A stretch of 64,000 nt of DNA from Adineta vaga. Its lineage: Eukaryota > Rotifera. The notes under the pieces were generated by a model. It saw only the letters and a list, made by a program, of their open reading frames with translations, had not been told where the DNA came from and did no database searches. A program made the translations under genes and the position numbers. Below are positions 13,159 through 24,497 of this stretch, piece by piece; the stretch's first letter is position 1, and every line of letters starts with the position of its first letter. The DNA lies in contig CP075493.1 in the NCBI GenBank assembly GCA_021613535.1, positions 12,214,001-12,278,000 of the forward strand, given 5' to 3'.

Positions 13159-14709
13159 ATGATTACTAACGATAGGAATGATAAAATCAAGGATGATGGC
13201 GATACTCTATTCGCTTTCAATACGTATGAAGAATTTAAGAATGAACGAGTGAAAATAAATTATGAAAATACACTTCAATTATGGTATTCTCTACCATCTG
13301 GATTGCCCAAGATTGATAATCAACGAATCAAAGAATATTCATCTCGACAGCAACGTATGCGTATGGGAAAAGTTTCAGCATTTGCTGTCTATTGTGCTTT
13401 ATTCAAACGAACACCTCTTAGAAAAAGAATTAGTTCGAAAGGTAAGAATAAAAGTATTTAGAAAAACATAAAGAAAACTATTAGATCGAGTGTATGAGTA
13501 TATAGAAAGAGAAAGTAATGAATTTCATTTCAAATATTTTAGGTTCTCGTTTGTGGCATGAAACATTGAATCTTTCTTCGTCACAAGATAAATCTCTCTT
13601 TGAATTTTATCAATCATTGAATCGTACTACAACAGAATTTCTTAATAAAGCTGAACGTTATGATCCAAAAATCAATAATGATGAGCTATTCAAAGCAAAT
13701 CGTTTAGTCTGGTGGATGGCTGCTTATCAACTTCAACAAAATGTACCGTTAGTGTTTTCTGATTCAATGTTTGGTTATAATATGCTCTATCCTTATACTG
13801 ATGATTTAGTCGACTCGAATGATGTACCCAGAGAAGCAAAGATAGATTTTGCACATATATTCCATAAACGATTACTTATTGGCGAATCAAATTATGATCC
13901 AAAATCTCATTTCAATGGTCAACAATCGAATGTGAACGAATTGGAATTACCACCTTCGCTTAAACCATTTGCAGATCGTATAGGAAAAATTTTCGATATG
14001 GTGAAATTTATTGAAAATGATTGGATACGTGATGATGAACATAATGGAGTTTATATGGGTTTAGCAACTATTCATGAATGTCAAATGCTTTCGACATTGC
14101 AACATGCACGACCTAAAGATGATTATGCCCCGACAATGGCAAAAATTGAAGAAATTAGCGCTCTAAAAGGAGGTGCATCAATAATTGCCGCTGGTTTTCT
14201 CATCGAAGGAAAATTAACACGAACAGAAATGGCTTATTTAGAATATGTTGGTTTTGGTCTACAATTACTCGATGACCTACAGGTAGACTCAGTCATATTA
14301 TGATATATTTAATTTCTTTTGTTTTCATGTAAAGGATGTAGAAGAAGATATGAAGAATAATCATCGAACAATATTTACTCAATCGATTGTTGAACGGCAA
14401 ACACTCGATGCTCCTACCGCTCGTCTCATTCAATTTTTATATAATCCACCGGCTAATCTCAAATTTTTGGACAATTCTCATTCTGAATCAAAGACAGGAA
14501 ATTATACAGATTTATTTCAATATATCCATGATTCAATGACAGTGTTTGGCGTAATGCTCATTTTAGAAGCTGCCTGTCATTTATCACAATATTATTCAAC
14601 GGGCTTTTATCGTGAATTATCCATGCGTTGTCCAGTGAGATTTAAAAGGATGAAAAGGGCACATATTGAAAAACGTATGTGGTCTGTGTTTCGACGAAAT
14701 TGGTTTTAA
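13159..14709 (+). CDS. Class I isoprenoid synthase-like protein (probable horizontally acquired gene)
   Basis: Three exons, 13159-13441, 13543-14282 and 14335-14709, join in frame to give 465 residues; both introns are GT-AG (101 and 52 nt). The central exon carries an aspartate-rich motif in LYPYTDDLVDS. Near its end is LKGGASIIAAGF, then LQLLDDLQ joined across the intron to DVEEDMKNNHRTIF. Two acidic metal-binding motifs on helices, the second followed by a lysine/histidine-containing loop, are the hallmark of the class I terpenoid synthase fold (prenyltransferases, squalene/phytoene synthases, terpene cyclases). The wording resembles bacterial 'class 1 isoprenoid biosynthesis enzyme' proteins more than animal FPP or GGPP synthases; this comparison is from memory. 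The substrate is unknown, presumably a prenyl diphosphate. No signal peptide is seen. The ATG at 13159 is the first in frame after a T-rich stretch. Confidence 0.75.
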
Positions 14710-16015
14710 AGAAAACACTTTTCACCTTCTGCTTGATTCATTTTGTAGAAAATTGTTAATTGCTAATAACGAACTTCAGTCATAATTATTCTCTATATAT
14801 TAAGGCTCAATTTTGTACTTCACTCCCTGATGTTCCCGAAAAGTTCAAGAAAAATGCAACGTCATTATTTTGAGAAAGAACATGTTTTCTTTTGTTCATA
14901 ATTTCATACTAATTACATACATATTTATTAAAAACAGTCGAAACGGAACATGCATGCAAATTCATGATATCATTCGAATAACTTTCTCTTTCATCAGATG
15001 AATAAATGAATGACGTAATTAGCCTTCAGAGCTGATTGCTTGATAGAGATAGCATATTATTACTGATGAACGTATAGTAGCATCAATTGAGAAAATCCTA
15101 CTTTCTTCCAATATTTTGAGATCGATATATAGCACATGTAGCATGTCTCAGAAAGTAATGCGATAATCCACACACTTCTATAATTCTTAATTATTTGATA
15201 CTTTTTATGTATTCTTTTTTTTTAATCTGAAATAATCATTGTCGATCAAAAAAGAAACTTTTGCTAATATTATCATCACTGAACTGCTGAAATCGTATAA
15301 TTAATTTTAGATCTATATGAAATTGTTCTATTAAATACATAGATATAACGAAGAAATGTATATGCATATATAGTTTTCTTCTATCTTTATATTATACTTG
15401 AAAATGAGGCCCAAATCAAGCGATGAACACATTTTTATCATGTCAAATAACATAACTATTAAGATATAACTGACGACATTATTCTGATCAGAATACAATG
15501 ATAAATTTAATCAACGGAGAAAACAACACTGTAGTAGGACATCTATTGAAAATTTCATCTATAAATATAACGATTAGAAAGAAAATATGGACGATGGATT
15601 TGAGTTTGGCTTACGCGCAGTTCGGTTCACTTCTATGACGACCCGCTGAAAGCAGACATGTGTATATTAATCTTCTTGTATGAGTTACTCGAAAACAAAC
15701 GACTTTAATAATTCTTTTTCTACCTCTTCCTTGTCAGATTATATACGAGAAAAGATTTCCGACGTTCTTTTACAAATTTTTGATTGGTCTAAGAAAATAT
15801 TAACAACGTTACCTTTGGGTTTTTTTACAAGATATTTAATTTTATAAAAGAACGTTGTCATTACATCAACAGCACAATTGATAAATATTTTTCATTTTGT
15901 TTATCGTTGAATGTGATTCTTTAGAGATGCCGCCTTCATTCTTATGCTTATGATTCGAATTTCATTATTCTCTATAAGTTTTCTGCTATTTAGATCTTCA
16001 ACGATTTGTAATAAA
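14710..16015. other. Intergenic, AT-rich
   Basis: About 1.3 kb with no open frame of interest. It contains the likely 3' region of the isoprenoid synthase gene and the 5' region of the next F-box gene. No repeat or RNA gene was recognised. Confidence 0.6.
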
Positions 16016-17964
16016 ATGAAACGTACATCGTCTATATTTCCTTCATTCTATTCAATACCGAAAAAAGTGAAAGGTAAATTACCGATCAATTATTTAGTTA
16101 ATATATCGTTTTCTATTGTATTCATTTACAGGATTCAACACAGAAAAGTAAGTTATTTACCAACATAGGTTGAATAAAACCTCTTCTCATTTAAATAGTA
16201 AATCAATTAGCTGTATTGAAAATATGCCCAATGAAATTTTCTATGAAATTTTTGATTATCTTAATACGTTTGATTTTTACGAAACATTTTTTAATCTAAA
16301 TAAGCGATTTCAAAATCTTTTATCACCACCGGAATTTCTACTGAAAATCAATTTATTAAACGGTTCACATAATCAATTAGAAAATCGTTGTAATCGTACT
16401 ATTTTACCAAATAATAATCGAATTATTTCATTCCATTTAAATTCTGCGACATTGATTGAATCGTTTTTTTCAAAATATTTGATCGATTCGTCATTCAGCT
16501 CTCTACAATCAATCGTTCTTGATGAAATTTCAGAAAAAAGACTTCTCAAATGTCTTTTTTATTTCAATTCATTACCAAATCTTTCTTCACTCACTATTTA
16601 TTTGAATGAAAAATCTGCCGAATGGAAAACTCTCTATCATATGATTTTTCATTTACGTTCTTTAAAATATTTGAAAATGAGATCGAAATATAATCCGAAA
16701 GCAGATTTCATAGTACCGACTACATTGAATGAACCATTTAGTAAGTTGAAATATTTGATTATTCATCATTCATGTACTGTCAATACACTTATTTCAATGT
16801 TAAATCATACGCCTGAATTGTCTCATCTAACTTGTCAACAATTGAATGCAAGTAAAAATGAAATTGCTAACGAAATATCAATTAGACATCCCGATCTAAG
16901 ATTTATATTTATTCGACGATGTGAAGTGAAATTCGATGACTTTGAAACATTTATTACAATGTTCGCTACTAACTTGAAAACATTATATATCAATGCAGAT
17001 GTGAATCAAGCCTATTTGGATGCTAATCGATGGCAACGATTGATAACAAATTCTATGCCAAGATTATCGCGTTTTCATTTAAAATATTTCGGTACCAGAA
17101 AGAACAATTCTAAAAATAATCAACTGGATATGAAAATTAATCAATTTATTTCAACATTTTGGTTTGAAGAAGGATGCTATTTAAAAATTAAAACCGACTC
17201 TTTATTTATTCAATGTTCAATTCTTCCAGCAAGGTGTATTATTAGAAAATCTATTTTTTAGGATAAAATTCAACTTTCTTTTTACTTTCAGAAAAACATG
17301 GTTTAGCTTCCAGGACAATCTACAAACTGATCAAAATATGAATACGACTGAACAAGAAAATAATGATCCTTCTCGGATATTTTCTTCACATATTCAGCTA
17401 TTTATCCCGTTTAAAAATGACATTAATTTGAGTGAAGTTCTACAGATGCAGATGAAATCCATATTTTCGACAAGTTTATTTCTTAATTTACATGTTGATT
17501 GCATGAATATATCCAGTGATGTATTAATGGGAATTTTATGTCTATCACCTTATTTCAATTCATTAAAAATATCATCTTTTGAATCAATCAAATTGGAACA
17601 TTTATCAAGTGAAAATGTGGAGAAAGGTCTTCGTCATTTAACATCAGATAGTAACAAAATAACAAAAATCTATTTGGAACAGTTAGATAGCTTTGCAAAT
17701 ATTGATTATCTTTCAACTTTTTGCCCTCATATACAACATCTCGAAGTCGATTGTATCAATGATAATCATCTTCTACCAACTATACAACTTATTTTGGAAA
17801 AACTGACCAAAAACAATCTGGGTATTAAATACTTATGCTTGCATATTCCTGGTATCAACAAAAAGATGACACATCCAGTACAAGCAATGATTGAATATAA
17901 AAATTTACTTATAAACTATACAATTGAATATAAACCCAACAAAATTATTCTACAATGGAAATGA
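16016..17964 (+). CDS. F-box/LRR-like protein
   Basis: The F-box is clear at ENMPNEIFYEIFDYLNTFDF (about 16212-16271), followed by irregular leucine-rich segments typical of bdelloid F-box proteins. Such proteins are usually substrate receptors of SCF ubiquitin ligases. The main exon ends at 17233 (GTGTATTATT donor). An intron to 17291 joins ARG-Lys-Thr-Trp in frame to a second large exon that ends with TGA at 17964. The N-terminus is less sure. An upstream ATG at 16016 gives MKRTSSIFPSFYSIPKKVK, but linking it needs a normal 58-nt intron (16074-16131), a 16-nt exon and a 21-nt intron (16148-16168). The alternative is a start at Met 16224, which would cut into the F-box consensus position. 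No stop codon interrupts either large exon. Confidence 0.75.
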
Positions 17965-18096
17965 GGGTGGGCGGGTGTATAGATCAAGAGATCATAGGAA
18001 GATATTTTTTCCCTTCATTCTCGCTCATATCCACTTTCTTTATATGTTTTATTCTTTGAAAAGAGAACAAAATTATTTATACAAATAGGAAACATC

Positions 18097-18729
18097 TTAA
18101 AATCTTTCTGATCTTTGAATAAAATGATCATTTTGATAAATATCTACAGAAATTAATTGTCGAAATAATGTTTGATCATTGAGAACATCTTCAGTAAATT
18201 GTTTCCAATTGATTTTTTGTTCTTTGGTTAAATTATTTTTTTGAAATACTCGATCAATAACATCTGTTATATTTGATTTCGAAGATGGAATATCAAATAA
18301 ATCGAATATATTTCGAAGAAATTCTTTAATTTCATCACGTAAAAAATATTTTTCTTTTTCATTTTCATAAAAACGAAAAATTAATTTCATTTTTTCATAA
18401 ATTGATCCATTATTACTCAAAATATTCAATAAAACAAATTCATAGAAATCAATTTGTTTATCATTATTTAAATCAAATAAATCAAATAATTGCTCAATTA
18501 ATGAAACAAATTGCGTTCGATATTCATCACGTAATTGTTGATAATAAAGACAAAATTGTCTTTTCGATAAATAACCGTGAGGATAACAATGTACAAAACT
18601 TGAATACCATTGTTGAATATCATCACGAGTTAAATCACTTTTTAATGATAGTAAATGCATATCTTTGGTTGTTAATTCAGGAGCTAAACGAGATCGAAAA
18701 CAGCCAGTTGAACCACCCATTTCCATCAA
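18097..18729 (-). CDS. EF-hand calcium-binding protein, neuronal calcium sensor/recoverin-like
   Basis: Single-exon frame of 210 residues. It contains one canonical EF loop, DLNNDKQIDFYEF (around residues 91-103), with acidic residues at positions 1, 9 and 12, and a weaker second pair (FYENEKEKYFLRDEIKEF and a C-terminal NNLTKEQKINWKQF). The pattern YSSFVHCYPHGYLSKRQF before the first hand matches the pseudo-EF-hand region of recoverin/NCS-1 proteins, which are about 190-200 residues long. Met-Gly-Gly-Ser-Thr near the start (third Met) could be an N-myristoylation site if translation begins there, as is usual in this family. It would act as a membrane-switching calcium sensor. It is convergent with the F-box gene on its left, with about 130 bp between the stops. 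Confidence 0.75.
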   Translation of the reverse strand: MMEMGGSTGCFRSRLAPELTTKDMHLLSLKSDLTRDDIQQWYSSFVHCYPHGYLSKRQFCLYYQQLRDEYRTQFVSLIEQLFDLFDLNNDKQIDFYEFVLLNILSNNGSIYEKMKLIFRFYENEKEKYFLRDEIKEFLRNIFDLFDIPSSKSNITDVIDRVFQKNNLTKEQKINWKQFTEDVLNDQTLFRQLISVDIYQNDHFIQRSERF

Positions 18730-19375
18730 ATAACATCACTATTATTCATTTCTTATCAAATGACTTGTTATTCGTCAGTGTGACAGATTTTTCTTTGATA
18801 AGAATAAAAAAACAAGAAATGTCACAGATGTTTGTCAATGAATGTGATCAAATTTATATATGTATCAAAAGAACGAAGAAGGAGAAGAAGAAAAAGAATC
18901 CTCGATATGCAATTGTTCAAATAATTTACTTTTAGTAATTAGAAAAAAAAATGATTTATTTGTTCATTTTATTCATCGATTCATTCAAATAGATGACATA
19001 CAAGTTGTTAAAAGAAGAAGAAAAGAATCTCGATATGTTCAAATGAATAATATTGAAATAAATGTACAAAGAATGAGTTATATGTTTCATTCATTCGATT
19101 TCATATTCAAATTAAATTAAAAAGACATACAAGTTGTTAATTAGTTTTTGAGCATAAATTGATTTTTGCTTTTTTGAGAATATTAATTAAAAGAGACTTT
19201 AAGTAATGAATTCTATCGATTTTACATTCATTTTCTAAAGGAAAAAGAAGATGAGATGATTGGATTAAATATAACACTATTCGAAAAACAATATATCCAT
19301 GAGAAGAGAGTTTTAAAATATGCACAAGGAATAGAAAATTATAGGTAACTCAAATGTATTCTAGTTTATTTTATT
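18730..19375. other. Intergenic, A- and GA-rich
   Basis: AAGAAGAAAAAGAATC-type tracts recur (near 18878-18902 and 19012-19032), and ACATACAAGTTGTTAA occurs twice (near 18998 and 19123), a small local duplication. The open frames here are low-complexity Lys/Glu-rich translations without family signals. It contains the presumed 5' region of the EF-hand gene and the 3' region of the next gene. Confidence 0.5.
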
Positions 19376-20206
19376 TCATCTGCATTTTAGATGCGAAAAG
19401 AAGCCGATTACAGGATAATGATCAGATAGAATCGCAGTTGTTTCGTTATTTAAGACATTCGCTTTGATTAATTTGCTTGATAATGCCTTGGTTACAAGAA
19501 TATAATCTAATCTCATTGGTAGAGCATGCATCGGATCGACTTCTAATCTTGTAGGAACACTGGGTGTAAATTGATTGGATTCTTGAATTGTATCAATATA
19601 TCCTTCGTGCATCAAATGATTGATCGTTGTATAATCCACTAATTTGAAATCAGAAGTTAAAAATTTTGCTTTTAATTTGTCAGTAATAGTAAACTTTGTT
19701 ATTGGTTCGTAGTGAACATAATCACATTCCGCTAATGAATTAAGATCGCCTCCAATAATCCAATCTTTCAGATCTTGTTTTTTCAATTGATCAGTAATAA
19801 GTTTTGCTTCTATCGTTCGTGCTGTTGCTGAAAATGGATTTAAATGAGTTGCCACCAAACCAATCTTTGTTTGATCATTAACTTGAACGTAAATTAGTAG
19901 AGCACCATGATGCATATCATGTTTAAGTTGAGCAAGTTCAATTAATGGAAATGCCGATGATATGCCGAGATGAAAACCAGTCGAAGCATGGAGAAAAGTA
20001 GTATGAGAATGATTCCATTGCTTAGCAAAATTTGATAATTGTAAATGATCGAAGCGATTTAACTCAGTAAGAATAACTACTGTTGGATTTAAACTTTTCA
20101 GATAAGTGGCTATAGCATTGAGTCTATCAGAACCGAAAGTATCAACTCCACCTTCAAAAATATTGTAAACAACAATTTTGAAATCAATCGTCATAGTAAT
20201 CTTCAA
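19376..20206 (-). CDS. Endonuclease/exonuclease/phosphatase (EEP) family protein
   Basis: Single-exon 276-residue frame. The EEP superfamily signature motifs appear in order: VYNIFEGG near the N-terminus, ILTELNRF with the metal-binding glutamate (about residue 49), VATHLNPFS, GGDLNS with the catalytic Asp-Asn pair (about residue 151), MRLDYILV, and a terminal LSDHYPVIGFF with the Asp-His pair. All key catalytic positions seem present, so a metal-dependent phosphodiesterase is expected. The substrate (nucleic acid, sphingomyelin, phosphoinositide or other) cannot be told. No signal peptide or membrane segment. The start could be either the first Met or Met5. Confidence 0.82.
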   Translation of the reverse strand: MKITMTIDFKIVVYNIFEGGVDTFGSDRLNAIATYLKSLNPTVVILTELNRFDHLQLSNFAKQWNHSHTTFLHASTGFHLGISSAFPLIELAQLKHDMHHGALLIYVQVNDQTKIGLVATHLNPFSATARTIEAKLITDQLKKQDLKDWIIGGDLNSLAECDYVHYEPITKFTITDKLKAKFLTSDFKLVDYTTINHLMHEGYIDTIQESNQFTPSVPTRLEVDPMHALPMRLDYILVTKALSSKLIKANVLNNETTAILSDHYPVIGFFSHLKCR

Positions 20207-20527
20207 TACAATTGAAAGTGAAATAAAGAACGAACATAAATGATATTACTTGCAGAAAGGTAACAATCCAATATTAAATGATATTCGACAGAGGGCATTG
20301 AATGTCAGTACTACAATACATAATTTATCTCAAGCATATCGAAAACAATATCACTTCACTTTTGCTCGTTTCAGAAGATCTATCATCGTATTTACACAGT
20401 AATATATACTGTCCATTTTGTTTACGAACTGTCATTATGACGAAATGACGACAGCAAACACATGTGATTCATTTCAACCTATATAAAGCACAGAGCAGAA
20501 AAACAAATATTCGACGTTTCATGATAT

Positions 20528-21739
20528 ATGGAGAATAGAGAAAGTTCTGTAGGTGATATAAATTCGAATGCTGGGACAACAACTACTCAAAAAACTAACA
20601 GTTCAGGCGAATCTTATGACGAACAACTATTAAAGCGTTGTAGAAACATTCATTTTGATGTTGAATTTTGGTATGAAATTCTTCGAAATCAAACATTTCC
20701 TACTGAATTCATTTCAATTTCTTCATCACTTGCGCAAGCATTTGTAAATTTTTACCAAACACGTTTTATGTCAAAAACTTCCTTAACTCTCAATGATATT
20801 CAACTAATTCAATCAATACAACATCAATTGAAAGAACAAATCTTCAATTCCAAAACTTTTCAATTTATTCGTTTAAGTGCACGAAGTCCTAAAGATGGAA
20901 AACCATTAGATTCGAAAAAGATTCATCAATTTTATCAACAAAAATTACATGAATTACAAGTTCAATATCCCGATGAATATCAATCAATTAAAGGCAAAGC
21001 AAATATACAAACTATGGCGTTTTATTATGCACAATTTCATTCTTTAAAAGTAACGGATGAAATTCAAGCTTTAAATCTAATTCTAACTAGTGAACGAATC
21101 TATTATGATTTAATTGAAATACTCGATTGTCAACAAGTGAAAGAGAATCAGATTGAAAATATAAATCATATCAAAGTATTCGATTGGAATAATCATATGA
21201 TCATTCGTGAATGGAATGATGACTTAGATCCTTCGATGGAATTTCGTTGTTTTGTTTATCAATCAAATCTAACTGCGATATCACAATATAATTATTATTG
21301 TAAATATTATCATTTACAAAATCAAGAAAATATTCAACAAATTAAAACAACCATAAGAAATTATTGGCGAGAGACACTTCAACCATTGTTGAATCCATTT
21401 TCTGACCGATATTCGAATTATATTATTGATATTGGATTAATTGAAAATAAATTAAATCATCAATATGATTGTATTGTTATTGAAATGAATCCATTTGAAA
21501 GAACAACAAATCCAAGTTTATTCGATTGGATGAAAGATGATGATCAATTGAAAGGAAATGGAAATGAAGTAGAAATACGTGTACAAATGGATTATTATCC
21601 ATATATTGAAGATTATATTGAATTTCTTCTTGAAGTAAATGAATGTAATGGAGAAAATCAAACGTCATCTGATCATCCTGGTAGAAAACCATATTTTGTC
21701 TTCTTAGAACAAATGAAAACTCAACTTTCTATTGAATAA
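20528..21739 (+). CDS. CDC123/D123 family ATP-grasp protein
   Basis: Single exon, 403 residues. The family's landmarks are visible: FIRLSARSPKD (about residues 116-126, the family's S-R-S-P-K-D-like ATP-binding strand), MIIREWNDDLDPSMEFRCFV (about 222-241), AISQYNYYCKYY, and VIEMNPFERTTNPSLFDW (about 318-335), which carries the Asn of the metal-binding site. In animals and fungi CDC123 is a cytosolic chaperone that helps assemble translation initiation factor eIF2. More divergent members of unknown role occur in protists and bacteria. This one has an unusual Ser/Thr/Asn-rich N-terminal 30 residues and an insert of about 40 residues after FIRLSARSPKD, so it may be a paralogue rather than the eIF2 factor. 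Confidence 0.75.
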   Translation: MENRESSVGDINSNAGTTTTQKTNSSGESYDEQLLKRCRNIHFDVEFWYEILRNQTFPTEFISISSSLAQAFVNFYQTRFMSKTSLTLNDIQLIQSIQHQLKEQIFNSKTFQFIRLSARSPKDGKPLDSKKIHQFYQQKLHELQVQYPDEYQSIKGKANIQTMAFYYAQFHSLKVTDEIQALNLILTSERIYYDLIEILDCQQVKENQIENINHIKVFDWNNHMIIREWNDDLDPSMEFRCFVYQSNLTAISQYNYYCKYYHLQNQENIQQIKTTIRNYWRETLQPLLNPFSDRYSNYIIDIGLIENKLNHQYDCIVIEMNPFERTTNPSLFDWMKDDDQLKGNGNEVEIRVQMDYYPYIEDYIEFLLEVNECNGENQTSSDHPGRKPYFVFLEQMKTQLSIE

Positions 21740-21759
21740 AAAAGATTTTATTTTGAAAA

Positions 21760-22701
21760 TGTTTCTTTTGCTTTCTGACGAAAATCTTGTGAAACCGATT
21801 AAATTTTGATAGAAGTTAATGTATGCAGGTATACAAAGAGGAATAACAAGTGCATTTTCGAGGTTCGAGTAATTGTCGCGGATAACTTTTGCGGGTTGAT
21901 TACGTTTAATCTGCACATAGATCTGAAAAATCACCACTACTGTTTGACAAATGACTACCACCAATGTTTTAGCCGAAACTAAACTTGTTAACGAACGATC
22001 TTTCGACCCATGTGAGTTCGATTCAGTATTTATTGGTGCACTGTGATTTTGTCGAAGATTTTTCAATGTTTTTATGGCGAGCCTACTCAAGAAAAACAAT
22101 GGAGTGACATTACCAATGACAATATAACTATAAGCACCTAATTGATATTGACTTGCAAGTAATCCCGGTTAATATTCAACAATATCGACGCCAACTATCA
22201 AATGAATATGATAGAGTGAGATGATGACTGTCATTCCTATAATCATCCATAGAGCTAAACAATGAGTACTTTGTTTTCGTGTTACTGCTTTCGATGATGC
22301 GATCAAAGTTTGATCAATCGAACATAAAATAAGGTACAAGAGAAGTATAATAAATTAGTTTGCAGTATACAGAATTTTGTATCAATGTTGGTAGAATATA
22401 AGTTGTTATCATGATTAGAATAGTAGCATTCTGTGCGATGAAATAAATCGATTCAGGACGCTATACCGCATGCTTCTGTGTGACTAAATACGATGCAATT
22501 TAAAACGGTACCGATCGTAACCATGACCACAAGGATAGGACTAACTAAATAATTCAATAGAAATGAACATTCAGCATAATAATTTTCAATTTCAGCATTG
22601 ATCGGTGTCATTTTTATGAGATGATCCGTTGTATATATGGTAACTCTTGTGTTGAGTGATGAGAAAAATGATTGAATCGTGTTTTGCTTGTTCCACATCA
22701 A
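21760..22701 (-). pseudogene. Broken rhodopsin-like G protein-coupled receptor
   Basis: Reads from 22701 leftward. An N-terminal fragment includes the first membrane helix, YLVSPILVVMVTIGTVLNC, with the family's Gly-Thr-Val-Leu-Asn in place of the usual Gly-Asn. It then hits a stop after GIAS at about 22455. Further fragments in other frames encode a later helix (LALWMIIGMTVIISLYHIHL, about 22260-22200), VIGNVTPLFFLSRLAIKTL (about 22120-22060) and TLVVVICQTVVVIFQIYV (about 21980-21925). An in-frame TAA lies before the segment beginning PGLLASQYQLG. The helix 2-3 region is missing and at least two frame changes are needed, so no receptor can be made. An intact relative lies at 38275-39294. Confidence 0.65.
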
Positions 22702-23588
22702 CAGTCTATTTTACATGGTTGAGTTGAAATGACAGAAAAAGAGGAAAACGCATTCAAGTGCGCAAACTTGCTTAGAAAGCTTCTCATATTTTCTTCTAAT
22801 ATTTGAAATAAGTACTTTGTTCTTTTTTTCTTATCTATACTAAGACGCTTACTCTTCATCTTATTAAAAACAGTTCCAAAAAAAACAGCACATCCTCGTT
22901 CGATCGCAACCCATACATTAAGCCAATTATCAGTATGTATGGAACATTTCAGAAAATATTCGCAATAAACTTATTACGCAGCTGAAGTACTGTTTGATTG
23001 TTTTTGATAAAAAGTTACGAAAGAGAGAACTTCATTGATAAAAACCTAAAACAAATATCATTATTAACACAATAGCACTTACTTTGATCGATATTGATTG
23101 TTGTGAAAATAATGAATATCGTCGAATTTCATAACCTAAAATATCATCCAGCCTTAAATCAAAACCTTTCGCGTAGAACTGACATAGAGTACCAAAATAC
23201 CAATTAGTATAACCGAGATAGTATGTGCGATGTTTTTCCTGCATCCATTCATGATCATTCAAATACTAAACAATACAATATAGTACATCTATTCTATTGT
23301 AAGAACTTGGGATAGAAATAATGTACATCATTCAATGCTTCATTCATCTATACGAATAATCTGTAATTTATCTATGTTCGAAACTGAAAGAAAATCTTGA
23401 TAGTATTCAGATAAAATAAAATTATGTTTTTATATAGGTTACCAAGAACAATATAGTCATTTTTTATATGGATTCTCGGTTATAAGATTTTTCAATGTTC
23501 ATCTTCACTATTAAGAAAACAATAAAAACAAAAGTAAATTGCGTCATCATATGCCCAACTTTCACTATATTTACACAAAAGTTATTTA
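22702..23588. other. Mostly intergenic, with an unassigned exon-like fragment at 23262-23080 (minus)
   Basis: The minus-strand stretch 23262 to about 23080 reads as plausible protein (YLGYTNWYFGTLCQFYAKGF and DDILGYEIRRYSLFSQQ) and ends at a good donor (GTAAGTGC). No second exon or family could be recognised. It may be a relic. The rest shows nothing. Confidence 0.4.
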
Positions 23589-24040
23589 TTAAGCACCAGG
23601 CCACGTTCCTAGCACCATACACCAATAAATAACGTTATTTTCATCTTTAGCAATACCTATTCCTATATTGCGAAAATTGCCATTGAGAATGTTTTCTCGA
23701 TGGCCTTGACTGTGCATCCATCCATTCATTACACTCGAAGCCGATGTCTGTCCAGTAGCCACATTTTCACCAATCGTAGTCCAACTGTAACGTGCTCTAT
23801 GAGCACGTTCACCGACCGTTTTATGACCGTGGATATTTTCTTCATGACTCATATGTTTAGTTTTTGCCATATAATTGGCATGGTTTTGTGCTGCACGATG
23901 TAATCTCAAATGGTACGATAAAGATGGCGCACGATGTGAATGACGATGGTGATTACATAAACTGACAATTTCTAAAAATTATTGAATGCACTGGTATTGA
24001 AAATAATTTTTCTGAATGATACTATACCTCTTCGTGTCAT
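23589..24040 (-). CDS. CAP (SCP/PR-1/YkwD-like) domain protein
   Basis: Two exons: 24040-24028 (MTRR plus one base) and 23971-23589, joined by a 56-nt GT-AG intron, giving 131 residues. The CAP signatures are present: LHRAAQNHANYMA, MSHEEN with the cavity His, TIGENVATG, and HSQGHRENIL (the CAP1 region with His and Glu), then FRNIGIGIA and a final VLGTWPG. This is a whole CAP domain with nothing else. The absence of the disulfide cysteines normal in secreted animal CAP proteins, and the wording of GENVATG...WMHSQGHRENIL, resemble bacterial YkwD-type domains. No signal peptide is seen in the modelled N-terminus, although a missed upstream exon could supply one. CAP proteins bind lipids or metal ions; the role here is unknown. 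Confidence 0.78.
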
Positions 24041-24497
24041 TGCTGCAATTGTATGCTTTTGAATTGTTTGAAATCATGTTCTGATATGTAAATTATATAT
24101 AAGCAAAAAAAACAACGATGAATCAGTTGTGATAAACAGAAATAAGAAATCTCAAATAAAAAAAATACAACTAAGTCTGATTCATCGATTTGTTTTTTCT
24201 GTTTCACATTTCTTAAAAATAGTGACGTCATGAATGATCTTGTTGCTTTATTACCCGTGATAAAGAAAACGAGAAAAAAAACAACGTGTTGGTCGATTCA
24301 ATTTCTTCAGTTTAAGATTTCTGATATAGAAAAATTTGTTTGCACCATTGATAGATGAGATGAAAAGAATATCTCCGGTACATGTACCTAAATATAAAAA
24401 TGCGCCAAGTAATATTCTCTTATCAGTCAAAATAATACTATAGTCACTCTCTTTTTTTAGTAAGATGACATAACAAATTTATATATTATCTTGTTAA
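24041..24497. other. Intergenic, no feature seen
   Basis: AT-rich sequence between the CAP gene and the foldback structure. The 24037-24231 frame on the minus strand has no recognisable content. Confidence 0.5.

Noticed and set aside
18860-19120. 86-residue plus-strand frame
   Set aside because: Its Lys/Glu/Arg-rich sequence comes from GA-rich tracts and a local duplication, with no domain or splice context.
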